Positions 31,721-44,374 of a DNA stretch of 64,000 nucleotides are shown piece by piece (positions within the stretch are counted from its first letter, which is position 1; every line of letters begins with the position of its first letter). The stretch covers positions 67,758 to 131,757 of the forward strand of contig NW_019775794.1 of NCBI RefSeq assembly GCF_001039355.2, given 5' to 3'. This DNA comes from Lingula anatina (taxonomy: Eukaryota; Brachiopoda; Lingulata; Lingulida; Lingulidae). The notes beneath the pieces are model-generated. The model had not been told where the DNA came from. It saw only the letters and a list, made by a program, of their open reading frames with translations, and searched no databases. Position numbers and translations under genes: made by a program.

Positions 31721-31889
31721 AATTGGTCAGAAAGCACAATCGGGGGTAGCGCTAGCATTTTTTGCTTAGCCAAATCACCACTTTTTTGTCAATTTGTTAT
31801 CAAAATGGTTATAATTTGACTAAAACAAGTCAAATTAAGCCCTTTTTATTTAGCCAATTTAAGCTAGCTTTAGCATTTGGCTAATTTTG

Positions 31890-32250
31890 CGTGTCAGCGC
31901 TACAATATTCTAGACAATATTCTTCTGATCGTGCAGCATGTGATATGTTGGTATCAATTGCCACTGTCATCCGCAACAAAGTCAATGAAGAGCTGATTAT
32001 TTCACATGTGCTGAGTGTGTTGTGTGACAAAACCACAGACACAGCTGTTAAGAAAAAACTTATTTATGCCAGAATTTTAGACCCAGAAAATTTCAAGCCA
32101 GCCACCAAATTTATTTGTAATTTGGAAATTTATACAACAACCATTGGAAAAGCTACTTATGAAGAACTGAGTGACTTATTGGAGACCAAGCAAATTCCTA
32201 TGAGCTTGGTAGTGTATTGTACTTTGATAGGAAATTGTTTTGAACTATGA
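31890..32250 (+). mobile_element. hAT-type transposase-derived fragment
   Basis: The frame contains SVLCDKTTDTAVKKKLIYAR then ILDPENFKPATKF, and later LLETKQIPMS. This is the early RNase H-like part of hAT-derived proteins, where the family has DESTD...V.Y...., and an Asp is seen here in CDKTTD. The rest of the transposase is missing, as are terminal repeats. May be a host-domesticated family member or a decayed element. Confidence 0.6.
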
Positions 32251-32589
32251 TCTGCCTCAGTTTCATGTTCCTCCCGGACGGAGGCAACTTCACATTGAGC
32301 ATAGTGTTGCCGATACAGTCGAATATAAACATGATTACCAGCCAAATTCAATAAGAAAACAGTGTACACTCCATAGAATCTCATCTCCCATTATTCATGA
32401 CAAACCACTTTTTCCAAAAGTGACAGAAAAAATGAATATTTTAGGATACCAAAACCAGTATGACTTAAAAATAAGAAGGACAGAGGGGAACCCAGCAATT
32501 TGCCCAAGAAATTTTATTTTGATGGAAATTGTGATAACTGGGAGTCTTTCAAAAATAGGTTTGAAAGTTATCGCCAATTAAAAGAATAG
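32251..32589 (+). mobile_element. coding debris with gag-like segment
   Basis: One frame reads LPQFHVPPGRRQLHIEH and later LFPKVTEKMNILGYQ, not recognised. In another frame 32490-32582 gives LPKKFYFDGNCDNWESFKNR, very like the start of retrotransposon gag proteins (PxxFDGxxxNWxxFxxRF). It directly precedes the TatD-like ORF. Confidence 0.4.
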
Positions 32590-33232
32590 TTGGAAAATGT
32601 AGCCATTGGTTTCCACCTGAGGCTAGCCAGCAAGCTTTCTCATGGCAATCTGGACCAGGCAATTAAGACTTTCTCAGAGTTGGTTAAAATGCTGCTAGTA
32701 ACAGCTTTTGGCGAGGTAGGTTTCGACCACACTGAAGCCATGTCTAAATGGCAGGATCAGGTTGAGTTGCTATACAGACTTCTGCCTTTTCTAGAGGCCA
32801 GGCATGTCCTGGTTGTGCACTGTAAGGGAGTGAGAGGGGATTCTGGACTGTGAGTTCGCCATAAGATCTCTTTTGTTTTATCTGAAACTGTGTGGCGTTG
32901 CGCAGTCCCAGAGGATCCATTTTCACTGCTTTACAGACACAAAAGCCCTTCTGGAAATTTGGGGAAGGCAGCAACCAAATACCTTTTTCGGTTTCACCCG
33001 GGTTGCTGCCACCTTTAACAAAAACCAATTAGCAGCACTTAGGGCGGTGCCTGACTCCAAACTTCTTTTGGAGTCTGATGCCCCCTATTTCGCTCGCAAA
33101 AAGGGAGGCCATTCAACACCTTTTACTATCTATGAAACGGCAGAGATTTTGGCAGGGCACAAAGGGATGGATGTCTCTCACATTTTAAAAATTACAACTC
33201 AAAATGGTACTTCCTTATATAAAAGGGAGTAA
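32590..33232 (+). pseudogene. TatD-like metal-dependent nuclease, one frameshift
   Basis: The first frame has AIGFHLRLASKL (family GIHPxxA), GEVGFDHTEAMSKWQDQVEL with the metal-binding Glu, and HVLVVHCKG with a His ligand. After a frame change at about 32850 the second frame has IHFHCFTDTKALLE (His ligand), LLLESDAPYF (the Asp) and runs to TAA 33230. The N-terminal HxH is missing. TatD enzymes are 3'-5'/AP-type nucleases. This variant resembles the TATDN2-like group that is multiplied in invertebrate genomes. Context (gag-like piece before, polypurine tract and LTR start 0.8 kb after) suggests it may have travelled in an LTR element. Confidence 0.75.
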
Positions 33233-34002
33233 CCAGGAATTTGGAAAAATTAAAAATATGACAAAACTTTAATTTTGGGCATTTCTAAAAAATTTTGTGA
33301 AAAATATAACTTCTTAGCATTATAATTCCAAAAAGAAAAATTCAAATTTCACTGAAGCCCATCTCCCCGTCCTGATCTGGTAGAGCATCGGAGCTATGAA
33401 AGTAACCATCAGTATATTTACCATATTCATTTATTTATCATTCATTATTTACTTATATATCAATTTACAGATACACTGATGCACAAGAGCACTATGGCAC
33501 CTGCAGAACTTAGATATATATCTATCACTTATCATGTTATGTACACAAATTTATGTGTATTTCAGAAGCACTTATTGCATTATTGTGCATTCTATTGCAG
33601 GACGCAATACAGCACCCCAGCACAGTTTATATAATTAGGTACAGTGCACCAGCACAAGTGTTTATTTATTTCTATTTTATTATTTATTTAGTATTCTGAT
33701 CTTCTGCCAAATCCTAGGAATGTCCCCAACTTTAATTTCACTTTTTGGCTTGCCAGTATTTATTTTTGTGGATAGACTATCACTGTATCAGTGATGTGAC
33801 TAACTGTTGAATCAACAGTTGTCACAGTTTAATCCTATATTTTTTTCTCGTCAGACTATCACTGCGGTGATGTCGTTAGCATTAACGTCAGTCTGATCGG
33901 GGTTGGAGGCCATTGTTATTGAAAAAAAATTTTTTTTTTACATGTTTAAACATGTATAGTTATTGCTGGAAAAAAACTTACCTTTTCTGGCTCTTTTTTA
34001 AT
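33233..34002. other. non-coding between TatD ORF and LTR
   Basis: AT-rich. A hairpin AACTGTTGAATCAACAGTT lies near 33810, within related segments both containing GACTATCACTG. No gene seen. Confidence 0.45.
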
Positions 34003-34445
34003 AAAAGTGGAGGGAATGTTGTGATCGAAGTTTTTTCCTTCCTCCACCTGGTCTGCTCTTCATGTGCCAAGATAGGCCATCACAGGTGAGTGAGTTAGGC
34101 CAGGTGGGGACAGCACGCCCCCTGCAGGAGATCGTCTACATTGTGACATCATAACTGTCACACATACATTGTCTCAGATCTCCCACTCCGAATCGGACGT
34201 GTCAAGATCGACGATCCCAAATATTCTGTCAAAGAGCCTAACAATAGCTAGTGATCACTCACCAATTCAGTAAGTAGACACAGTGAATACTTCAAATTGT
34301 ATGAATTCCTAACATACAAAGCCATTACAACACTCCAGTTGGAGGACTATGACTTAATAGAGAGATCAAGATACTTGATAGGACGAAGTGAACACTACAA
34401 AAATACCCACAAATAACTTTTATAGTTAGGAAAAAACAACACAGA
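34003..34445 (+). mobile_element. polypurine tract and LTR start of a second LTR element
   Basis: AAAAGTGGAGGGAA (34003-34016) is followed by TGTTGTGATCGAAG, the layout of a purine tract plus 3' LTR. The region to about 34440 is less AT-rich. A block AGGACGAAGTGAACACT...CACAAATAACTTTT near its end (34380) recurs at 35880. The LTR's far end and partner are not identified. Confidence 0.45.
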
Positions 34446-35448
34446 AACCCTATTGCTCCTTAATTCTGCTAGAACTTTTTACGTTTTACCTCAGATGTTC
34501 CCAGGAATCCAGATCTACTGTATAACACCTATAACACCAGGATCACCGGATCCCTTTATCTATCCTCTACCTCTTGTCTCTGAAGCTCCTTCCTCTCTCT
34601 CTCTCTCTCTCTCTCAAAAGCCCCGCCCAACTGTCGCTTTCAATCCCAAGACTTCCGGTACCAGATCACTACAACAAAGTACTCACCCTTTTGTCATCAA
34701 GGATGTCTTTGCATGCAGTTAAATAGATTCCAGAATCGTGGAATGTCCTAATGTTTCAGATCAAACTTTTATGGTAACTCTAAAATATATCTTGTCCTTG
34801 GAATAACGTTATTTTATAACGTGTAAAATTTTCCCGCTCCGCCTAAGCCCGACTAAGTAGGTCAAAGAAAACCCGCAGTGAATACTGTGTCGCATCTCGG
34901 TACATCCTGTCACAAGAAGCGCCGCAGTTTTGCTCTGCGTCCAAGTTGTTATATCTTTTGATTTTTCATTTAGATATGATATTATTGATTGAGAAAATAT
35001 TTTCACAAAAAGGTAATTCAATTTTTTAATTGTTATTATTATTATTTTCTTTTTGCTTCAACTTTTGCTGGATCTCAGCTAACACAACGCTCAATTTGAG
35101 CAAATGGAGCATTTAAGGACCTTCACATTTAGAGTAATTACCATTAAAAGTATAATAAACGTACTTGGAAATATTCTAAAGTCAATTTTTGCCTAAATAT
35201 CCTGCAAAGCTACTAGTACCTGTACTTTACTTTTGTAGACTGCGCTAGAGACTGTGCTAGTAGGCTTTATATTAGATGCGCGTTCATTTTTCTTCAAAAC
35301 GTCTGAATTTTTTCCTTAATTCCAAGTATTTTTTCTCATTGCCTGGTAACGAAGGTTTTGCAAATGGCTTTTTAAGAGAATGCAGTTTTGTCGTGTTTCG
35401 TGTAAAACATTTGACTGTGCCCTATTAACATATCGTCCAGCTAATCAT
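34446..35448. other. non-coding; (TC)n run at 34592
   Basis: A short TC microsatellite, no convincing exon. The frame at 34453-34722 is Ser/Pro-rich because of that microsatellite. Confidence 0.45.
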
Positions 35449-35742
35449 GGGGGCCCGCTGGGAAGGGGGAGGGGGGGGGGAGTGATCACAGTTCACGGCG
35501 ACAGGAAATAAAATCATCAAATTACAAATCACATAAATTAACTAAAAACTTTATTCGTATCCCATTGAAAATGCTGGTCTGGCGAGCTGAAAATAACTAT
35601 CATCGAGTATAATGACTTCGTTCCACTACGGACGAGAGATACATGTAGAAACCCGCGCAATTCACGATTCACAGGAATGGGGTGCGTCACATCTCGGGGA
35701 ATGATAAGTGGATGTCACTTAAGGAAAATACCCAGCGGGGCC
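35449..35742. mobile_element. MITE, same family as 62294-62573
   Basis: Ends GGCCCGCTGGG and CCCAGCGGGGCC are inverted. Inside, ACTTTATTCGTATCCCATTG corresponds to ACTTTATTTGTATCTTACTG of the other copy, and both have a G-rich stretch just inside the left end. No coding. Confidence 0.65.
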
Positions 35743-37317
35743 TTCAGTCCTTGTCTAAACTAAAATGAAGATTTAATTAATTTCTAAAATATTTCAAAAC
35801 ATTAAAGCAACTAAAATTAATGATCTAGAGCAAAAATATATACCACGAAGGATTTTTCAGCTTTAAAAAGATGCCTGATAGGACGAAGTGAACACTGCAA
35901 AAATCCCCACAAATAACTTTTTAGGGCAACTTTTTAGGACAAGTTATTTATTGTGTTATTTAAGATAAACATACTCTACATTTTCTGACGATAGACATTA
36001 GGCCTATACTTGCTTCCAAACAAGTACCTTATTTTTGTACTTTATTGAAAGTAAACTTTAAGGCAAATGTAAGATGGTGTTGCAAGCGACAGTAACGAAG
36101 GTCTAAGAATGACTGCATTTCGTGTTTTAAATATGATTAGCACATGTGCTCAGCTAACTTATGCAACGATTTTCGTGTGCATCGAAAGACTCACCAAAGA
36201 AACAGCGAGAGAGACAAAATGTTGTTATTATTCATCTACACAACGTACCTCCGACCATGTTGGGAATTCGACCCCCTTTAGGACTCAGATGATACCTGTC
36301 GTCAATACTGCTTCTACATAACGTAGAAAACGCAATCGTCCTTTGCACTCAAATCATAAACAGAAATCTTTCTTCAAAAATTATTAAAGACATCCTTACA
36401 TTTTATACATGTCTATGAATACCTAGGGAAAACTCCATCTGTGACTCTGGTAGAGTGTACTCTCTCTCTCTCTCTCTTTCTCTCTCTTTCTTCAAAAAAT
36501 ATTTAAGACATCCTTACATTTTAAACATATCTATGAATATCTAGTGAAAACTCCATCTGTGACTCTGGTAGAGTGTACTTTCTCTCTCTCTCTCTCTCGC
36601 TCTCTCTCTCTCTCCGGTTGTCTCTGGCCGAATTCACAATCAGTTGATCCTCGGACCAGAATCAAATAACAAACCTCTTTTATGATAATTAACTGTTATG
36701 TCTATAAATGAAACTACATTTTTTCATTCGACAGCATCTTCCGTATCTTTACGAAAAAAATATATTGAAAACGCATCTGTAATGATTAACTCTGAAAGAT
36801 GAAAAAATGCCTGAGCTTTTGGCTTGTGAACCTTCTTCAGGTACCAAAACAAGAATAAACAAGCAAACTACAGGGATGCGTGACGTATATGATGCATGTA
36901 AAAGGGACACGAAGTTAGAAGTGCGTGATAAAGGTTAACGTCTTGAAGATTACTTAATAATAAAACAAGACTAATACTCGTTGAGGTATTCATTGTCTCG
37001 ATAAGGTCCTTTTTTAAAAGCGTCTAATATTTTTTATGAACTTCTACTCGACAATCATCTTTGTCTTGTGTCGCGTATGTATCCTTTTAAAATGGTGGCT
37101 GTTTGTGCTGTAGTGGTGCTTGATGCGAGCTTTGAGTTTCGAAAAGGACGTAAGGCAGCTTATTTCTATCGTTTTTATTTTTAATTATTATTATTTCTAT
37201 TATATCAATTATCTTCACTTTTTATTACAGATACAAGCAAGGCAAGCAAGTAGTCTCTGGCAGTGAATCGCGAACTGCTGCTGCTACCACTTAGACATTA
37301 ACTAGATATTGTAAACA
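35743..37317. repeat. non-coding with a tandem duplication and (CT)n
   Basis: 36363-36480 and 36485-36615 repeat TTTCTTCAAAAA...TCCTTACATTTTA...CTCTGGTAGAGTGTACT, each followed by a CT microsatellite. A small exon-like piece after TTTTTATTACAG at 37230 is open for 20 codons. Evidence is too thin for a call. Confidence 0.6.
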
Positions 37318-37865
37318 TACATCGGCACATGAATCAATAAGACATCAAGCAACTTTCATGGAAAATAAACTGAAATTAAATCTGGAGATTCTTTTGTCTT
37401 CATCACCATCATACTTCCGTCGCAGTCCGAAGCGCGAAGTTCAAACAGTGCACATTAAAACCGTAAATATAGGAGTCCTTAAGTAGGAAACATAGCGCTA
37501 GAGAACGGGTTTAATTAAGGAATTTTTGTTAACGGTATTGTCACTAATTTAGAGAATCATGAACAAGCCTGGATGACTCCGTCTATAACAAAGCAATTGA
37601 AAAGATAAAAAAAAAAACTTTTCAGAATTATACAAGAAAAAAATAATGAAAAGAACGAAGGCAGAATAAATTTTAATTAAAAATGGAATCTGAACAACAA
37701 ACACAGCTTAAATCAAATGAACTTGAATATAGAAAACACAAACTCATGATTTTGACTTATATGCGTTATAATTAATGTTTAAAATAATATCGGTAGCCTA
37801 CCTTGTCAGTGCACGGCAGGACTATGTGAAAACGACATACACCCTCCCCTACACATACACTAAAG

Positions 37866-37922
<57 letters not shown>

Positions 37923-38025
37923 GAGGCGCGAATGGCGCGAATGGGGGGGGGGGGGGGGGGCCAAAACCCAAATCCTCTTCCCCCCTTGCCCCCGTTCCCA
38001 TTCCGGGTTTTTTAAAAAAAAAATT
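37318..38025. repeat. dispersed repeat, copy 1, with damaged end at the gap
   Basis: Shares ATGAATCAATAAGACA, ACTTTCATGGAAAATAAACT, GCAGTCCGAAGCGCGAAGTT, AATTATACAAGAAAAAA and a composite (CA)n(GA)n with 63418-64000; its second half recurs at 38239-38640. From about 37940 the sequence becomes stretched homopolymers up to the N run. The reading frame through it is repeat and gap only. Confidence 0.8.
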
Positions 38026-38238
38026 NNNNNNNNNNNNNNNNNNNNNNNNNNNNNNNNNNNNNNNNNNNNNNNNNNNNNNNNNNNNNNNNNNNNNNNNNNN
38101 NNNNNNNNNNNNNNNNNNNNNNNNNNNNNNNNNNNNNNNNNNNNNNNNNNNNNNNNNNNNNNNNNNNNNNNNNNNNNNNNNNNNNNNNNNNNNNNNNNNN
38201 NNNNNNNNNNNNNNNNNNNNNNNNNNNNNNNNNNNNNN
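38026..38238. other. assembly gap (213 N)
   Basis: Run of N between two copies of the same repeat. Confidence 0.99.
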
Positions 38239-38540
38239 AATCGTGAAAAAATCTGGATGACTGTCTATAACAATTACAGCAATTGAAAAAATTACTTTTC
38301 AGAATTATACAAGAAAAAAATGAAAAAAACGAAGGCAGAATAAATTTTAATTAAAAATGGAATCTGAACAACAAATACAGCTTAAAGCAAATGAACTTGA
38401 ATATAGAAAATTTGCACTCATGATTTTGACTTATAATTAATTTTTAAAATAATATCGGTAGATCTACCTTACATGTTAATTGCCAATGCATGGTAGGACT
38501 GTGTGAAAACGGCATACACCCTCCCCTACACATACACTAA

Positions 38541-38586
<46 letters not shown>

Positions 38587-38700
38587 GAGTGGGGGGCAAA
38601 TCCAATGCTTCTTCCCCGTTGCCAACGTTCTCAATTCAGGTCTTTTAACAAAAAAATGTTTTGTTGTATGAAATACAACGAATATAATACGATAGACTTT
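38239..38700. repeat. dispersed repeat, copy 2
   Basis: Begins at the point equivalent to 37556 and continues through the (CA)n(GA)n tract into TCTTCCCCGTTGCCAACGTT, which shows what the damaged end of copy 1 should read. Open frames on both strands here are translated microsatellite. Confidence 0.8.
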
Positions 38701-40831
38701 GGTCGAATAATGTAGCTGTGTGCAAGAAACCAAAAATATGCTATAGCACTATCAACAAAAACATATATCTGCTTGAACAAGAACAGTCACATTAGAATCC
38801 CCCCCCCCTCACCCACCAATACGCCCCCTTTCTATTGATACCATACAAAGTCCGCGTGTGTAGGAGTGTGAAAACTAAAAGTTCACGGATAGGATTTGTC
38901 ATGTAAAGGTTCGTAGGGGAGTTAGGTGATCTCCTTTTGCGTTTTTTTATTTTTATTCTGCCAATTTTGAGAAGAAATATCAGTATCTTTCATTCCACTC
39001 AGTCAATATAAATGCAGATAAGCCAATTTTCTTTCTTTTATAATTCGTCAGATGTAACAAAATACAACATTTCGTTAAAAAACCTTTACCCCCTCTTGTG
39101 AATGCAGTGTGTCGTCTGCAGGGCATCAGCGTCTGCAACCACGCTGGATGATTCTCGCTTCCCGGGAGCTGAACAGTTAACGCGGTCTGAAAAGTTTTAG
39201 GGAGAGTCAGATGAAATAGAGAGGGACCGTGGTATCTACAAACTTTTACGTGGTGAAGCTGGAGTTGTGGGTTAGTTTTACTCTTTTATTTAAAAATTCG
39301 CAATATACTCTATCTTTCAGTAACTCTATGATACCAAAATATTTTTCTGGCATCTTGATACATTTTCCCCTTCTGCCTCCCCCTAAAATGGTCCACACTA
39401 AAAAATCAATAATCGTATGGCAATTTTATACAGGCAATTGACCTACTTTTATACCCATGCAGCTATTGGCGAGTATTATAGCTGTGGAGTGAAAACGTGA
39501 TACACGTACGTCTGTGATATAAAAATTATTCTAATTATATGATTTACAAACTGTGTGTGTGGATCAAAATCGTTCCGATTTTTGAGCAAAAGGGGAAATT
39601 ACTTTTTGAAAACAATGAAAAAATTGGAGATAGGTCAAAATCAGAAAAAAAAAGCATTTTTCTCTTAAATGCAAATTAGGTCCGCTGAAATAATATATGA
39701 CCCGCCGGAAGTGATGTTCACGTCAAAGATTTGTAATGTTGATCTTGGTGGCCTTGATGATCTTAATGGTGATTAAAAAATCTTTAAAAAATCTTAAGTT
39801 TTCAGTTGTCGTCTGGCGAGAAAGAAATTTTCTGCACTAACACAATCATTCCACGAGAGATGAGCTGCAGACGTCACGGCTTTTGGGTGAAAATATTAAT
39901 CACACGCGATATTAGGTTATTATTACGATATATAATCTAGGTTTAAAAGAAAACTGCGTATCTAATGTTTCCAAGTGAGTGAAAATGGATATCGGCAAAC
40001 CATTACATTTTGAATGCATTTCTATTTATTTGTGTTCGACAAGGGTGAATTTTTTTCTCTCTTGCTTTTTATTTATTTATTTATTTATTTATTTATTAGC
40101 GAATATTAAGGAGAAAGCCGAGTGAAAGAATAATAACTACAGCAATCAAAATATTCAGAAGTAAGAAAATTTCAGAGATAAAAGTCTTGTTGGCCACTAC
40201 GGTTCCTCTTGATAGAGGTTCACAGGAATATTTCAAGACAGCTTGTAATCGTATAAATTGATTAATCATCAAATAACGCACCTCTAAATTTTTAGAGGGC
40301 GAATAGTGCCATTTGGTAGGGTTTAGAACTATGATTCAACTAATCAAAATTCTAATTTCTAAACTGTGGGAATGGGGTCTAAGTTGAGGTTAACACAATA
40401 AGGGAAAAGCATACATGTAGAATATGTTTCAGTCTGTTTATTAAATTGTTTAACCAACTGGTTTTATCTAGGGTTTCAACAACTTGACACCTTTTTTTTA
40501 AACAAAAGATTGGTTTATCAAATGCAAAATATCTTAAACCTAAACAAGCATAATTTGCCATGATTATCCATGAAAGATTGTCTTCTTTTACAAACTAGTA
40601 TTCAATATTTTTAAATATATCTTTAAAAAAACTTGAACACAAGGGTCAGTAAAAGGGAAAAGAAAATTCAGAAACTACACAAGGTAGATTTTATTATCAA
40701 ACAGACTCATGGAGGCCTCATACCCCCATTGCAGAACTATGCCATGAGTCTGTTTGATAAAAGTTCTTGCACTATTTCTGGAATTATATCACTTAGTAAA
40801 AGGTTCCACTGGCAACAGAGCACCGAGTTTT
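38701..40831. other. non-coding; (TTTA)n and a hairpin
   Basis: (TTTA)n at about 40070-40100. A hairpin has arms 40691-40712 and 40741-40762 (TATCAAACAGACTCATGG and complement) around about 28 bases. A slightly GC-richer stretch lies near 39110-39200. No gene seen. Confidence 0.5.
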
Positions 40832-41175
40832 TTAAAACTTGACAAGCTGTGTCTTCTCCTGCCTATGAGCATCCTCTCCAGCCTCATTTGCTGAGAAAAG
40901 TAGGCAGTAACCATACACACAAACTGCCTTAAGTGTCTGGAACACAAATAAGTCCTCCACCAGTGCCATTCCTACCAGAGCAGCCCAGTTGTACACAGCG
41001 CTGTCACTCAGCTCTCCGCCATACACAATGGTGAGATATACTGCCACAGCCATGGAGACGACCAGCAAAATGAATGCTGGATAGATCAAAAAGTGGGGCA
41101 ACTTTCCATCCTGCTTTCTGTTGACCATCATCTCCAGTGACTTCAGCTCAGTGTATGGCACCTCATCTGATGGTT
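40832..41175 (-). CDS. polycystin-1-type membrane protein, last exon
   Basis: Acceptor ATCTGTTCCAG on the minus strand, then EPSDEVPYTELKSLEMMVN, KLPHFLIYPAFILLVVSMAV (membrane segment), YLTIVYGGELSDSAVYNWAA and EDLFVFQTLKAVCVYGY (second membrane segment), then a charged tail to TAA at 40834-40832. The pattern 'LPxxxxYxAxxL... VYG... W... FxFQxxKAV' matches the linker and following membrane pair of polycystin-1-family proteins. These have 11 membrane segments, so a stop here would make a truncated form. Phase (two leading bases) fits the exon 41457-41531 upstream. Confidence 0.65.
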
Positions 41176-41456
41176 CTGGAACAGATTGTGTGGAAATGAA
41201 TTATTGCCAAAAGTATGTGGAAGTTTAACTACAAACTGAAGAAGGCTAATATTACGCCTACTTAACACCATAATCACTGTTTTAATTACAATAAGGGCAA
41301 GGAAGCTTATGTTGAAATCAATGCTCTAAATATCTTCAAAATGTAAGCTGAAGCTGGATAACATGAAAATGCATTATCCTTTTTATATATATTCATTCTT
41401 TTTTAAAATAATTTACTGAAATGACAGACATTGATGATACCAAAAGGGACAATTAC

Positions 41457-41531
41457 CTTCCCAAATATTAACTACTACATCATGTTTAGATGCCTGCTTT
41501 GGTAGCTCATCATCTTTCCTCTTGCTGTTGT
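41457..41531 (-). CDS. polycystin-type gene, upstream exon
   Basis: 75 bp between acceptor AATGCAATTTTAG and donor GGGAAG|GTAATT. Reads DNSKRKDDELPKQASKHDVV then VNIWE, hydrophilic and cytoplasmic in character. Phase 1 at both ends joins it without error to 40832-41175 downstream and to 44375-44456 upstream. Confidence 0.6.
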
Positions 41532-41819
41532 CTAAAATTGCATTAAACAAGGGATATGTAAAGGGAAATATAACAAGGCAGCAATTGTTGATTATTATTG
41601 ATAATTGATTGATTATTGATCCGGACCACCACCAAAAATTAATCATTGTCCTCTGGGCCCACTTCCGACAGTTCCTGAAAATTTCTGCAAAATCGGTCCA
41701 TAACTTTTTGTGTTATGTGGATGACAGACAAACAGGGGTGAAAATATAACCCCCTTGGCAGAGCTTGAGGTAAATATAATTCCAATGAAGATGCTATTCA
41801 AACTTTTAATCTCTCAGTT

Positions 41820-41864
<45 letters not shown>

Positions 41865-42340
41865 TTATTTGCAATATTAAACAAAATTTACCTGCATAAT
41901 NGGTAAATATAATTCCAATGAAGCTGCTATTCAAACTTTTAATCTTTGAGTTTGATAATAAGTTTATATCTATATCTATATCTATATCTATATATATAAA
42001 ACTTAGTTGCAATATTAAACAAAAACTGCCTGCATAATTATCACTGCTTCCTTATTATTAATCTAGCAGAGAGCTTTACCTTTGGGAGTTTACAGGGAAA
42101 TATCAACAAGTGTACTTTATATAATCTCATTTAATGGCCTATTAATTAGACAAATTACTTTATAACACTGAAATTAGCTAAGTGATACCCAAAGGAAATT
42201 TACAGACTAACCCTCTCAAAGGTCTTTCAGGCCCATAAGTCACAACTTAAGAAAAGCACAAAAGAATAATGCACAAACACAGCACAAAAAGTCAATTTTC
42301 AGCTCTTTTACTCTTCAGGAAATGGGTCTGAATATTCTCT
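41532..42340. repeat. intron with 130-bp tandem duplication and (TA)n
   Basis: 41770-41900 and 41902-42040 repeat GGTAAATATAATTCCAATGA...CTATTCAAACTTTTAATCT, joined at the N at 41901, each with an AT microsatellite. Confidence 0.8.
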
Positions 42341-42660
42341 TTACAAGCCTTTTCAACGGTGTAAAGCTCTACCGGAAAGGTCAGGGTCTACGGGTTTACT
42401 ACCCTTTTATGCCTAAGCTTAAAATTGTAGTTGCACTATTACTACGTCTTTCCGATCAAGTATAGGCGTCTAAAAACAACCTCTTTACAACTCCTTTCCG
42501 ATCAAATATAGGCGAATTTTGACACGTCTTTATAACCCTTTTCCAATGAAGTAAATGTGATATGAGGTACGTCATTATAACCCTTTTCCGATCAAATAAA
42601 GGCGATTTTAGGTAAGTCTTAACTACCCTTTTTTAATCAAATAAGAACGATTATAGTTAT
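42341..42660. repeat. 45-bp minisatellite
   Basis: Core CCTTTTCCGATCAAATATAGGCG-like blocks start at 42449, 42495, 42540, 42585 and 42631, with weaker units at 42350 and 42400. Confidence 0.8.
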
Positions 42661-44374
42661 TTTAATTACTTATAGCACTGATAATGTTTCAAATTCATGT
42701 AGCATTTCATTTGATGAGAGGAAGGCTTGTGAATTTTCAATTATAGTAATTGATTGCAAAAAACAACAATAACCATTACAATGCAGTGGGAATTATGTTT
42801 ATAAAGCGCAATACAGCTACTATATTTCACAAATGGAAAGTAATCTTACACTAATTAATGTATTATTTTGTACACTCATTATACGCACACCCTGAACAAT
42901 AGCGAATACCATTAAAAATTACCTAGTAAAATAATTACGCAAATAAATACGAACCACATTTAAATACGACTTTCCAGAACAAAATCAAAGCAAAAGTACA
43001 ATTATAGGAATGTCACAGATTCATAAGTAGTCAGGCTTTTTCCATTATTTATCTGACATCTGGTAAACATATGATAAAAACGAAAACGACTACTACTTAT
43101 CCATCGACTTAATGTATTTGCAGAGAGTGGCCGCTCGTTAAATAACATGCCAATTATGTGTGCCCTAATTGCCCGACCCCGTTTTAAAAATTACACTCAT
43201 TAGGTATTTTTGTTCACATTGAGTAAGGCGATGAACCCTAGCTTCCAAGGAAAGATGAAATATTGTCACCAAAACCCCTACACAATTCGTAGGCTAAAGA
43301 AATAAAATAACATTAAAAATATGGGGAAATTAAACACAAGAGAAACGCAACACAACATGTACCTGAAATATCCGACTTACTTAAAGTATTTAATCAAAAT
43401 CAAATAAATGCTGCTCAAATTTTAAGAGAAAAATGTACTTTCATAATAAATCTGTAGAAAATACAGCTATTTATTTCTTGAGGTGTGTGAAACGTTCATC
43501 TTATTTAGCGTGATTCGTGAAGCACCCAATTCACGCGACTTGTGAATGCAATTGTTTATTATCCGCCCTTCGTGAAACGAAGACATTATACCCGGAGATA
43601 CGTGATTTTCAGGATATTTTTAAAATGCCTACTATCAGTGAGATAAAAATACACTGTGATTTGTGTATTGATGATTTAGCTTCCCGCGTACGGTGGTCAT
43701 CCCCCCCCCCCCCCCAATTGGACTTTCAAGACTGGGCCTGAATTAAAACATATCAGTTTGGGATTTGGGATCACAGCAATATAATATACAAATATATGTT
43801 CAAATATAAGAAGTACTGATCTCATTGTAATAACAATATATATAAAAGAGTAAGTAAAAATCAATCACCGTAAAGGAGATATATTAACATTTTTCATGTA
43901 GAATCCCGTGATATTATCTAATCTACAACTGTGGACTCAAACCGTCCTTGCGTGTAAATTATTTTCCACACATCAATTTGAGCACTTCTTTAGCCTGGCA
44001 GACCGCCGCGTCAGATATTTCTGCCGTTGCCCCTTTCAACACCTTCCCCTTGTTCAGTGCTGCTATCGCCCTTTCCTTTTTTCTAGTGCGGTGTCCTTCT
44101 TAACGGTTTCTGTGAAGATATACGAAATGATATCAAAATATAATGTGTAATAACGTATTAAACATGGGTAAAGGGAACAGCATGTCTGACTAAAAAAAAT
44201 TCAGACAAAGTATCATGATTGAGAATTACAAGAATGCATGTACCACTACAACAGACATGGAGAATGTAATAAAATCAAAGACTTGGTAATTTATCAACAC
44301 ACATTGAGAATCAATTATCAAAAATGAAAATAAATTAATATTATGAAAATAACAAAAGGAATAAATCCACTTAC
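42661..44374. other. intron of the polycystin-type gene
   Basis: AT-rich. A minus-strand acceptor ATATCTTCACAG at about 44104 opens a short frame that would join the 44375 exon in phase (ETVKKDTALEKRKGR, then stop), a possible alternative end. The open frame at 43517-43741 on the plus strand is not supported by motifs. Confidence 0.35.

Noticed and set aside
37775-38733. Open frames over the (CA)n(GA)n tracts and the N run
   Set aside because: They translate microsatellite and unknown bases only.
41806-42012. Minus-strand frame with repeated Ile-Asp/Ile-Tyr
   Set aside because: It is translated AT microsatellite.
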